Below are positions 26,253 to 34,146 of a DNA stretch of 40,042 nucleotides, piece by piece. A program made the translations under genes and the position numbers. The stretch's first letter is position 1. The number at the start of each line of letters is the position of its first letter. Under the pieces are notes generated by a model. That model did no database searches, was not told the origin of the DNA, and saw only the letters and a list, made by a program, of their open reading frames with translations. This stretch comes from Spirochaetota bacterium (GTDB lineage: Bacteria; Spirochaetota; UBA4802; JAFGDQ01). The stretch is taken from assembly GCA_016934735.1 (NCBI GenBank), contig JAFGSG010000061.1, positions 1-40,042 on the forward strand, in the 5' to 3' direction.

Positions 26253-27128
26253 TTGAAAATAATCTATTATACATCCGGTATCACCGGCTGGGGAAGAGTA
26301 GTAAGAGGTATTTCTGTTGCAAACGCATTAAAGAGGAAAGGAATCAATGGCGATTTTACTATTATAAGCAGTATCCAGCCAGTATTTCAATTCGAAGAAA
26401 TAAATCACATAGTAATTCCATTTGAGCATGAGAACATACTGTTTGGCAAAGAATGCAGAAACTCTGTCCTTTATAAAACTCTAAAAAAATTAAAACCAGA
26501 TGTCATATTATTTGATTTAATTTGGTACATGACATACAACTTTATTCAGGATTTTGATTGTAAAAAAATTCTTTTATGCCGTCAAGTTTCCGACCAATAT
26601 TTCTCAATTCCTCTACCGGGTCAAAAATTAGTATTTAACCCCAATCACTTTGATATAATTTTTGCAACCGAACCTTTTAAAAGCGTCATTAATATGCAGC
26701 AGTTAAATCCAATTATAGTAAGAAATAAAGACGAGATTTATTCGCATGACATTGCTTTGCAAAAGTTAGGAATTAAAAATAATAAGCCAATATGTCTTCT
26801 TGCGTATAACGGTGAGCCAGGTGAATATAAAGCAATCAAAAAAAAATATTCCTATCTTGAAGAAGCGGAATATCAAATGCTGTATTCCACAAATTATTCC
26901 GGTAAGAGCTACTTCCCGATAGCCGATTATTTTAACGCGTTTGACTTTATTATTAGCGGCGCTGGCTATAATGCATTCTGGGAAATTATCTACTTCAACA
27001 AAGAAGCGGTGTTCGAACCAGTACCAAGGCACTTCGAGGATCAGTACTGGCGTGTGCAGAACTGCCAAGAATACTACTTCGAAGAAAACGGTGCAGACCA
27101 GCTTGTGGATGTTATTTTGAAATTATAA
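26253..27128 (+). CDS. Glycosyltransferase-like (GT-B, family 28 type) protein, cassette 1
   Basis: A 291-residue protein beginning with an NDP-sugar glycosyltransferase-like N-terminal strand (KIIYYTSGITGWGRVVRGIS, a G-x-G-R loop followed by NALKRKG). The C-terminal half carries FIISGAGYNAFWEIIYFNK and PRHFEDQYWR, the pattern 'D-x-x-I-S-x-x-G-x-N-x-x-x-E...DQ' of MurG/MGT-like enzymes. No signal peptide, so cytosolic. It starts with TTG three bases after the lipoprotein stop and has no ribosome site of its own, so it probably depends on re-initiation. The paralogue at 32502 is similar over its whole length. Donor and acceptor are unknown; the tight link suggests that it acts on the lipoprotein or on its target. 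Confidence 0.65.
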   Translation: MKIIYYTSGITGWGRVVRGISVANALKRKGINGDFTIISSIQPVFQFEEINHIVIPFEHENILFGKECRNSVLYKTLKKLKPDVILFDLIWYMTYNFIQDFDCKKILLCRQVSDQYFSIPLPGQKLVFNPNHFDIIFATEPFKSVINMQQLNPIIVRNKDEIYSHDIALQKLGIKNNKPICLLAYNGEPGEYKAIKKKYSYLEEAEYQMLYSTNYSGKSYFPIADYFNAFDFIISGAGYNAFWEIIYFNKEAVFEPVPRHFEDQYWRVQNCQEYYFEENGADQLVDVILKL

Positions 27129-27327
27129 TCCTCGTCGACAGTCCAGTTACATTAATCATAGTCTTTTTACATCTACAGTTTAAATTTTTTAATTTAATTA
27201 TTAAATTCAATTTGACTTTTAGTCATTTTATATTTCGTATCAATCATGCCTAATACAAACAATTCAAACATATACTTTTCATGCATAAGTCTTCGGACAA
27301 TCAATAAATTATGCAGCGAGGTTATAT

Positions 27328-28278
27328 ATGAACAATAAAAAAATTAATATCGCTGAAGCTGATAAAATCTCCATTTGGGTGCTGACTGACAATTATTACG
27401 ATGCACTGCGGCCTGACGGCCGATTCATGACCAGATTCCGCACTATACCCGGTAAGTATATACATGCGGAGCACGGGCTTGCCTATTATCTGGAAACGGT
27501 TATTGATGGAAAAACAAGCGGCTGTATGTTCGATTACGGCCTGGATCCTAATGGCGTGATGAACAATATAGATGTTCTAGGCCTGGATCTAGGAAAAGCA
27601 AGTGCCTTTGGCTTAAGCCACGGGCATTTTGACCACTGGACTGCCGCTGTAAGCATATTAAAGAAAAATAAGTCTAAGATAGCTGAAGGAACTCCGTTTT
27701 ATGTGGGAGAAGAGACATTTCTTCACAGATATGCAGTGCGTCCTGGCGGCAATGACCTTATGGATATCGGTCAGCTGAAAAAAGAAGATATTGAGAACAT
27801 TGGACTTAAAGTAATTGAAATCAAGACACCCACGCAGTTGATACCAAGTGCATATTTAACAGGAAATATTGACCGGATTACACCATATGAAAAAGTTCCA
27901 CCGAGCCTTCTTGTCAAACGAGGGGACAAGCCGGAGCCGGATGATTTCCGCGGAGAACAGGCATTATTTTTTGTTTTAAAAGGCAAAGGACTCGTAGTCC
28001 TTTCCGGATGCGCGCATGCCGGTATTGTTAATACAGTCAGACATGCTCAGCAAGTAGCAGGCATTGAAAAAGTATATGCAATCCTTGGAGGATTTCACCT
28101 GATTAATGCGAAACCGGATATCATTGAGAAGACTATATCCGATATAAAAGCAATAAAACCGGATTATATCGCACCTACACACTGCACTGGTTTCGAGGCA
28201 ACCGTATCCTTTAGCAGGGAGATGCCCGGAGAATTCAATCTGAATACTGCTGGAACGAACTATACTTTTACAGCTTAA
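27328..28278 (+). CDS. MBL-fold metallo-hydrolase (COG1237 type)
   Basis: A 316-residue metallo-beta-lactamase-fold protein. Metal ligands are visible in FGLSHGHFDHW (H-x-H-x-D-H), SGCAHAGIVNTVRHAQ, ILGGFHLI and PTHCTGFEA. This order of motifs matches COG1237, the group related to the archaeal ribofuranosyl-aminobenzene-phosphate synthase; most bacterial members are of unknown substrate. GAGGT precedes ATG 27328. It stands alone between cassette 1 and the TetR gene, with which it converges (51-base gap). Confidence 0.85.
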   Translation: MNNKKINIAEADKISIWVLTDNYYDALRPDGRFMTRFRTIPGKYIHAEHGLAYYLETVIDGKTSGCMFDYGLDPNGVMNNIDVLGLDLGKASAFGLSHGHFDHWTAAVSILKKNKSKIAEGTPFYVGEETFLHRYAVRPGGNDLMDIGQLKKEDIENIGLKVIEIKTPTQLIPSAYLTGNIDRITPYEKVPPSLLVKRGDKPEPDDFRGEQALFFVLKGKGLVVLSGCAHAGIVNTVRHAQQVAGIEKVYAILGGFHLINAKPDIIEKTISDIKAIKPDYIAPTHCTGFEATVSFSREMPGEFNLNTAGTNYTFTA

Positions 28279-28329
28279 AACCAATGAGGGAAAATACAGC
28301 ACAGTCTTTGCTGATTCCAAAAATTTAAA

Positions 28330-28914
28330 TCATTTTTCCCTGATCCCATCCAGAACCAGTTCGCTTACCTGATCAGCGAATTGCATTAGATCGTATTTCT
28401 CACCTGCGAGAAGCCATCTTGTTACTACATGCTCCAACGTCCCAAGAAGCATGTGTCGCGCGCAGTATATATCCGCATTTTTTCTGATAATTCCTTTCTC
28501 CTGACCTTCCTTAAGAATATGAATTATCTTTTTGCCTAAGGTTTTAAAACTTTTATAGCATCTGGATTTTACAAAGTCTGAATTAACCCTCATTTCAAGC
28601 ATAAGGCTCCTCACATAGTCAGGGTTGCTTTTGAAATAATAGAAATAAAACCATACTAATTTTCTGATCTTATCTTCCGTATCATCAGTGTGTTCAATTT
28701 GATGGTCAATCTGGCTGCAAAAGTCTTTTGTTCTTTCCAAACCTATTGTAAAAAACAGATCCTGTTTGTTTTTAAAGTATTGATAAATTGTGCCTTCTGC
28801 AATGCCCGCTTTGCGGGCGATCTCGGATATATTTGCATTTTGATAGCTCGCTTTGCCAAATACCTCTATGGCAGCCTGCATGATCTCCTGCTTCCGGAGT
28901 TTCTTCCTGGACAC
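28330..28914 (-). CDS. TetR/AcrR family transcriptional regulator
   Basis: A 194-residue repressor. The N-terminal helix-turn-helix is typical: KQEIMQAAIEVFGKASYQNA, NISEIARKAGIAEGTIYQYF and KNKQDLF. The remaining all-helical part should bind a ligand, probably an acyl-CoA or aromatic acid given its neighbour. It starts with GTG at 28914, with AGAGGT before it, and lies 48 bases downstream of the acyl-CoA ligase gene, so the two form an operon. A 38-bp palindrome upstream of the ligase (30742-30779) is the likely operator, which would make the regulator control its own operon. Confidence 0.9.
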   Translation of the reverse strand: MSRKKLRKQEIMQAAIEVFGKASYQNANISEIARKAGIAEGTIYQYFKNKQDLFFTIGLERTKDFCSQIDHQIEHTDDTEDKIRKLVWFYFYYFKSNPDYVRSLMLEMRVNSDFVKSRCYKSFKTLGKKIIHILKEGQEKGIIRKNADIYCARHMLLGTLEHVVTRWLLAGEKYDLMQFADQVSELVLDGIREK

Positions 28915-28962
28915 AAATTACCTCTTCATTTTAATTCTATCTGCGAATAAATCAAATCCCCT

Positions 28963-30612
28963 TTATGCATTTATCTTCATGCGGTTTTTAATATCCTCCC
29001 TAAGAACTTTTTTATCCAGTTTGCCTACCTTGGTAAGAGGCATCTCATCAATAAATTCTATTCTTTCCGGAAGCTGCTGTAATGATGCTCCGCCCTTTTT
29101 TAAAAATTCAATGATCTCTTCAAACGTAAGCTTTGCTCCGGACTTTAATACAACATAAGCGCAGATGCGTTCGCCCAGTACGGTATCAGGCATACCTATT
29201 ACCGCCGCCTCGCGGATAGCCGCATGTGCAATCACCCGCTTTTCAATCTCAAGGGCGCTGATCTTCTCACCGCCCCTATTGATTATATCCTTAATTCTTC
29301 CGGTAATAGTGATGTTTCCTGACCGGTCTTTTTTTGCTTTGTCTCCTGTTTTAAAAAATCCGTCCGGAGTGAAAATCTGAGCGTTTTCCTCTGAAGATTT
29401 AAAATATCCGGTAAAAATACCAGGGCCCTTTGACACAAGCTCTCCTTCTGTACCTGACGGAACTTCATTGCCTTGTTCATCGACAATTAAAATTTTATCA
29501 TATGGGCAGGCCGGCCTTCCAACACTATTGCAAATTATATCAATGCTGTCCCCTGGCCTTGTAGCCATATTAGTCCCTTCTGAAGAACCGAACCCGTTAA
29601 TAAATGTACATTTGAGTTTTTCAAGTGCCATGCGGACAAATTCCGGACTACTCGGAGCTCCGCCTATCGATAATTTTTTCAGCGAGCTTAGATCATATTT
29701 ATCAAGATTTTCCATGTTGACAACACGGGTAATAAGGGCAGGCACTGAAGGAATTGCCGTAACCTGTTCCTTCTGTATCCATTCGCATATATCTTCAGGG
29801 CTTGTGGAATCGAGGAGAACAAGTTTTGCAAAATTCAACAAGGCTGCTCCGATTCCCCAGTGCATTGCCATGCTGTGCCCAACAGGCGTAACTACCATCA
29901 GTGTATCATTGCTCGTGATCTCCCACAGCCTTGAATGATATTCTATGTTTGTTATGTAACTATTGTGGGTTCTGACGCTTGCCTTTGGCAGGCCTGTGGT
30001 GCCCCCGGTCGGCATAATATGAGAAACCACGTCAGGATCAGGTCTCCTGTCATCTATTTTTTTTATATTAGCCTGAGTCAGTTCAGACTTTTCTATCATT
30101 TCTTCAATAGTGGGATATTTATTATTTTTTTCCGCTCGCGCAAATATTACGTTTTTAATCTGGGGGTTTTCTTTTATAACAGCATCGATTATTGGCTGAT
30201 AATTAATCTTTCCGTACTGTGCAGGTAAAATCCATGCTGTAGGCTTCGTTAATGCACAAAGATGATTAATCTCAGACTGATTATGCCGGGGAATAAGCAG
30301 AACAGTGAGAGCGCCTATCTTCTGCATCGCAAAAAATGATATGATATATTCATGCCAGTTTGGGAACTGAAGAAGAACCCATTCGCGCGGTTTAATTCCT
30401 GCAGATATAAGGCTAACAGCGAACCGGTTAACTTTGTCTTTTATCTCGGAATATGTCCACCTGCCTGCTCCGTCAACAAGACCGATCTTATCCGGATATA
30501 TGTCCGCGGCCTTATCGAGCAGGTCGCCCCATGTCATTCCAAGCCACCATCGCCTGTTGTTATACTTGTCCCTGTCTTCCTTAGTATACTCGGTGAATCC
30601 TTCTACTGCCAT
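28963..30612 (-). CDS. Acyl-CoA synthetase / AMP-dependent ligase
   Basis: A 549-residue ANL-superfamily enzyme that activates a carboxylic acid with ATP and usually transfers it to CoA. Motifs: the P-loop MPTGGTTGLPKASVRTH, INGFGSSEGTN (A5), DGFFKTGDKAKKD (A7), GRIKDIINRGGEKISALEIE (A8) and PLTKVGKLDKKVL with the catalytic Lys (A10). The sequence resembles the DhbE/EntE and CaiC-like groups more than long-chain FadD, so an aromatic or medium acid is possible. ATG 30612 has a GGGGGA run before it. No thiolation or other pathway genes are nearby. Confidence 0.85.
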   Translation of the reverse strand: MAVEGFTEYTKEDRDKYNNRRWWLGMTWGDLLDKAADIYPDKIGLVDGAGRWTYSEIKDKVNRFAVSLISAGIKPREWVLLQFPNWHEYIISFFAMQKIGALTVLLIPRHNQSEINHLCALTKPTAWILPAQYGKINYQPIIDAVIKENPQIKNVIFARAEKNNKYPTIEEMIEKSELTQANIKKIDDRRPDPDVVSHIMPTGGTTGLPKASVRTHNSYITNIEYHSRLWEITSNDTLMVVTPVGHSMAMHWGIGAALLNFAKLVLLDSTSPEDICEWIQKEQVTAIPSVPALITRVVNMENLDKYDLSSLKKLSIGGAPSSPEFVRMALEKLKCTFINGFGSSEGTNMATRPGDSIDIICNSVGRPACPYDKILIVDEQGNEVPSGTEGELVSKGPGIFTGYFKSSEENAQIFTPDGFFKTGDKAKKDRSGNITITGRIKDIINRGGEKISALEIEKRVIAHAAIREAAVIGMPDTVLGERICAYVVLKSGAKLTFEEIIEFLKKGGASLQQLPERIEFIDEMPLTKVGKLDKKVLREDIKNRMKINA

Positions 30613-30741
30613 ATTATTTTTCCCCCGTTCAATGCATTATCACTTAAAAAATTTCCGGCTTCTATTCAAATCCATGATGCCGGCAATTAATTCTTATAGC
30701 ATGTCTGCGAAATCTTACGAGAAAACAAATGAAACAGTAAA

Positions 30742-30779
30742 AATGAATGACATTCAAATAAAATTGAATAACGTTCATT
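30742..30779. promoter_or_regulatory. 38-bp palindromic operator upstream of the ligase/TetR operon
   Basis: Symmetric layout AATGAA-N4-ATTCAA-N6-TTGAAT-N4-TTCATT centred between 30760 and 30761; all 24 arm bases pair. Each half also looks like a TetR half-site pair (TGAATGACATTCA). It recalls the TGAATGA...TCATTCA sites of FadR-type TetR repressors in Bacillus. It lies 130 bases upstream of the ligase start. The rest of the gap to 30990 is AT-rich, without a gene. Confidence 0.6.
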
Positions 30780-30994
30780 TTGTCAATTACTATTTAACTA
30801 ATAGCATGACCCAAAACCTATTTTAAATTATAAAACAATTTATTTGCAACGATTACTTAACGCAGGACATATAATAAAAATAAGCATTTAAATTTGAATA
30901 ATCTGTATATGAAAAGGACTGTATTTTTAAAGCACACTAATAGTTTTCATCTTTCTTAAAATCAACCTTGTTGAATTTAATTTTAATAACAATA

Positions 30995-31028
30995 TTGACA
31001 ATAGTTCGATAAATGTATACTTTTGTAC
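30995..31028 (+). promoter_or_regulatory. Promoter of cassette 2, matching that of cassette 1
   Basis: TTGACA (30995-31000), 15-base spacer, TATACT (31016-31021). GTATAC-TTTT-GTAC (31015-31028) is the counterpart of the dyad in cassette 1. The leader to the ATG at 31158 is 50 bases longer than in cassette 1 and contains a CCTCATGAGG palindrome near 31110. Confidence 0.6.
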
Positions 31029-31157
31029 TGTAAAATATTTTATAACCAGCACGCGATGTTTTACAAAATTTATTTTATCACGTTTTATTTGAAATATTTT
31101 ATTCCCTCATGAGGAAATAATAAGATATAGTTGCTTAAAATAATCCGAGGTATAGCT

Positions 31158-32498
31158 ATGAAAAAAAATTCAGTCTATGTAATAGCACTTTTAGCTTTAG
31201 TATTCTGCTTTTCTCTCACCTGCTCCCCAGAAGGCACCTCTAAAGTCACAATTACAATTGATCTCGGAACGCATAACAAGTCCGCTTCCAATGCACCAGA
31301 AAGCTCAATCATAGACCGCGTATTGCGCTTCTTTGCTAAGAACGCTGAAGCAGCACCGCCTTCGCATATAAACTCCATTACGCTCAATGTCACCGGCGAC
31401 GGCATGGATACAATAACGAAGAGCTATGCATCGCCTTCAATACCGGATACTATTACTCTTGAAATACCGGCAGGCGATTCCCGCACCTTCGAACTGCTCG
31501 CATATACAGCAAGCGCAACTTTACGAGGCGTTACTACACGCAACTTAACAAGCGGAGCAACTGTTACGATACCGATTCAGATGGGAGTATACGAAACGAA
31601 AATAATTTTCCCAAATCCAGATATTGACGGTGGGTCACCATCAATTATTCAACTTGATTCAATCGATGACTCAGTTGTTGAATATATTGTATATGCTGAT
31701 TTAACCTCTGTCCTTTCTACAGTTTTTCGCCCATGGGATATTGATTATGATAATCAAGGTAGAATATATTTTGCAAATAATGGTTATTCGAGCTATGACC
31801 CTTATGTAATTAGAATTCATGATTTTACAAATATAAATCCAGAAAGAATATCACAAGATCCAGTTAATGTTGGTATTAAATGTGTTGCAATTGACAGATC
31901 TCGAAATAACCTTTATTTTTCAAATGGCAGCAACTTACAAAGAGTAGACCTTTCTACAGCAACATTTCCAGACAGTGGTACATCTGTAAATCTGTCTAAT
32001 ATATCTGGTACCCCGGCGATTATTGCACTTAGTGTAGATGACACAGGTATGCTTTATATCGCTGATTCTCAATCAGGAAGTCATCAAGTATTAAAATTAA
32101 ATCCGAATGATGGTGCAATTATAAACAGCTATTCTACTAACATCAATTTCGACCTCAACGTCTCCGGCCCAACTTATACATATGGGGCATTAAAAATAAA
32201 TAATAATAATTTATATATCGCAAATTTTGGAGGTGCTGATAATTATATACTTTTACAATTAAATCTAAATCTTTCACTTATAACTAATTATGGAATCAGA
32301 TATACCACGCCACCGGATACGACACGAGGAGTCTTTTATGGCCCGCATTTCTTTTGTGGTATAAGAAATGACAAATTTTACATTTTGGATGAAATAGGGG
32401 AAGGAGGCTCTGCATATGACAAATTAATCGCTATGGACGATATGAATGGGACTAATTGGACAGTCAATGAGTCATTTAGTTTCTTTTTTGATTGCTAG
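31158..32498 (+). CDS. Beta-propeller (NHL-like) lipoprotein, cassette 2
   Basis: A 446-residue paralogue of the protein at 24942. Signal peptide with lipobox LTC/SLTC (Cys about 22), then the same N-terminal domain (CSPEGTSKVTITIDLG, SSIIDRVLRFFAKNAEA, NVTGDGMDTITKSY, IPAGDSRTFELLAYTASATL and TIPIQMGVYETKI). The propeller that follows (PWDIDYDNQGRIYFANNGYS, IDRSRNNLYFSNGSNLQRVD, VDDTGMLYIADSQSG, INNNNLYIANFGG) is of the same class but far more diverged. GAGGT precedes ATG 31158. The N-terminal third has clearly higher GC than the rest. It is followed after 3 bases by the glycosyltransferase-like gene. Confidence 0.7.
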   Translation: MKKNSVYVIALLALVFCFSLTCSPEGTSKVTITIDLGTHNKSASNAPESSIIDRVLRFFAKNAEAAPPSHINSITLNVTGDGMDTITKSYASPSIPDTITLEIPAGDSRTFELLAYTASATLRGVTTRNLTSGATVTIPIQMGVYETKIIFPNPDIDGGSPSIIQLDSIDDSVVEYIVYADLTSVLSTVFRPWDIDYDNQGRIYFANNGYSSYDPYVIRIHDFTNINPERISQDPVNVGIKCVAIDRSRNNLYFSNGSNLQRVDLSTATFPDSGTSVNLSNISGTPAIIALSVDDTGMLYIADSQSGSHQVLKLNPNDGAIINSYSTNINFDLNVSGPTYTYGALKINNNNLYIANFGGADNYILLQLNLNLSLITNYGIRYTTPPDTTRGVFYGPHFFCGIRNDKFYILDEIGEGGSAYDKLIAMDDMNGTNWTVNESFSFFFDC

Positions 32499-32501
32499 TT
32501 C

Positions 32502-33389
32502 ATGAAAATCGTCTATTATACATCCGGCACATCTGGTGTCGGAAGACTTGTTCATGGGGGAGCCATCTTTAATGCATTAAAACGTAAAGATACTAATCCT
32601 GATTTTACAATTTTAAGCAGTTGCCCTCCTGAGCGCGCCCGAATATTAAATAAAATAAATATTCCTCACATTGAAATTCCTAAAGAGTCCGAATTTGAAC
32701 TTCTTTCAAATGAATTTCAAAATACACTTCTTTATCAAAGGATCTTAGAATTAAAACCTGACGTCCTGATTATTGACAGAATGTGGTTTACACTCTATAA
32801 AATAATAGAAGAGTTTACCTGTAAAAAAATATTTATCTGCTCACAGGTAATTGATAAATTTTTCAAAATAAATCTGAAAAATTCGCCATTAGCTTTTAAA
32901 CCTGATCAATATGACAAAATTATATCTATTGAGCCTTTTAAAAGTCCTATTCAAATGGAATTAGTAAATCCGCTGATAATAAAAAATAAAAATGAAATTA
33001 TGAGTAAAGATGAAGCGCGCACATTGCTTGGAGTAAACAATGATAAAAAAACAGTCTTTGTAGGAGTAAATTTCAAGGAAGGGTATCTTGATGAATTTAA
33101 AAGCAGGTACTCATATCTTGAAAATGAAAACTACAACTTAATTTATTCAACAAATATTAATGGCGAAGGAATCTTTCCGGTTGCTGATTATTATAATGCC
33201 ATTGATTTGCTAATATGTTCGGCAACGTATAACTTTTTCTGGGAAACACGATATTTCAATAAGAAAGCATATTTTGAAACAGTGCCTGTAAATTTCTGCA
33301 ATCAGGAAAAACGACTTAATGAATGCTATGATTATACTTTTTCAGAAAACGGTGCAGATCAGTTGGCAGATATTTTATTGAATTTATAA
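32502..33389 (+). CDS. Glycosyltransferase-like (GT-B, family 28 type) protein, cassette 2
   Basis: A 295-residue paralogue of the protein at 26253, alike from end to end: KIVYYTSGTSGVGRLVHGGA at the N-terminus, LKPDVLIIDRMW in the middle, SRYSYLENENYNLIYSTN, then YYNAIDLLICSATYNFFWET and ENGADQLADILLNL at the end. Here the glycine loop expected before the Asn reads CSATYN where the paralogue has SGAGYN, so donor binding may be altered. It starts with ATG three bases after the lipoprotein stop, without its own ribosome site. The convergent sulfotransferase gene ends only 2 bases away. Confidence 0.65.
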   Translation: MKIVYYTSGTSGVGRLVHGGAIFNALKRKDTNPDFTILSSCPPERARILNKINIPHIEIPKESEFELLSNEFQNTLLYQRILELKPDVLIIDRMWFTLYKIIEEFTCKKIFICSQVIDKFFKINLKNSPLAFKPDQYDKIISIEPFKSPIQMELVNPLIIKNKNEIMSKDEARTLLGVNNDKKTVFVGVNFKEGYLDEFKSRYSYLENENYNLIYSTNINGEGIFPVADYYNAIDLLICSATYNFFWETRYFNKKAYFETVPVNFCNQEKRLNECYDYTFSENGADQLADILLNL

Positions 33390-33391
33390 AT

Positions 33392-34141
33392 TTATTCCCA
33401 AAGCTTTAATGAAATACCTAAATATTTTTCCAATTTCCTGTTATGTTCGCTGAAATATTCTTTTAATTTATTAATTATTTTTACATCAATAATAGACAAA
33501 TCAACATCATTCGAGAATATTTTCTTTTCTAAAGAATCCGGAATGAATTCATTATTAACACCAATAAACTTATAAAGACTTTGTATTTCGTCTATCCTTC
33601 CTATAAACTTTTCCATTATTAAAATTTTAAAATAATCTTTTTTAAAATAATTACTGTAAAGATCAATAAAATCTAAATAATGCCCGCGCTTTATATAATC
33701 AAAAGGCGAAATATAAAACTTGGTTCTATCATAATCAGGTGCAGGAAAATTTTCAAGAAACACCTGTTCTTTAGTCCTTGTCTCGTAGCCGTTGCCTTTG
33801 GTAAAATAATAATTCGATAAAGCCCTGTAAACAGGATTGCGGAGTATCATTACAATTTTTGCATAAGGGAACCATTGGGAGATTCGTTTTGCTGCTTTTT
33901 CATGTTCGCAATAATGGACTGTCTTTTCCCCAAGCCATTTTTCATTTGAGCAATGCGAAAAAAATTTTTTATTGTAATTTTCAGTTCCTTTTGAAAACTC
34001 TTCATCATTTAAAAAAAATTTCGGTTCAGGAAGAATAGGCTTTGCTATGCAGATTTCAGGATGTTCGTCTAAAATCGTTGCTAGATACGTTGTGCCGCTT
34101 CTCATTGCGCCGATAATAAAAAATCTGCCCGGTCTTTTCAT
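33392..34141 (-). CDS. PAPS-dependent sulfotransferase
   Basis: A 249-residue cytosolic sulfotransferase. The PAPS-binding loops are visible: IIGAMRSGTTYLATIL (5'-phosphosulfate loop, residues ~9-24) and MILRNPVYRALSNYYF (3'-phosphate motif, ~100-115). EKTVHYCEH lies between, and YIKRGHYLDFI and FKILIMEKF follow, as in bacterial carbohydrate sulfotransferases of the heparan-sulfotransferase-like group. The start is ATG 34141, 5 bases from the RfbH-like gene stop, so it ends the minus-strand operon cysC - rfbH-like - sulfotransferase. The acceptor is probably a surface sugar. Confidence 0.85.
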   Translation of the reverse strand: MKRPGRFFIIGAMRSGTTYLATILDEHPEICIAKPILPEPKFFLNDEEFSKGTENYNKKFFSHCSNEKWLGEKTVHYCEHEKAAKRISQWFPYAKIVMILRNPVYRALSNYYFTKGNGYETRTKEQVFLENFPAPDYDRTKFYISPFDYIKRGHYLDFIDLYSNYFKKDYFKILIMEKFIGRIDEIQSLYKFIGVNNEFIPDSLEKKIFSNDVDLSIIDVKIINKLKEYFSEHNRKLEKYLGISLKLWE

Positions 34142-34146
34142 AAATA

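Noticed and set aside
26253-27128. Reading the cassette's second gene as a sugar nucleotide epimerase or kinase
   Set aside because: There is no Rossmann GxxGxxG or P-loop; the C-terminal SGAGYN...E...DQ pattern fits GT-B enzymes better.
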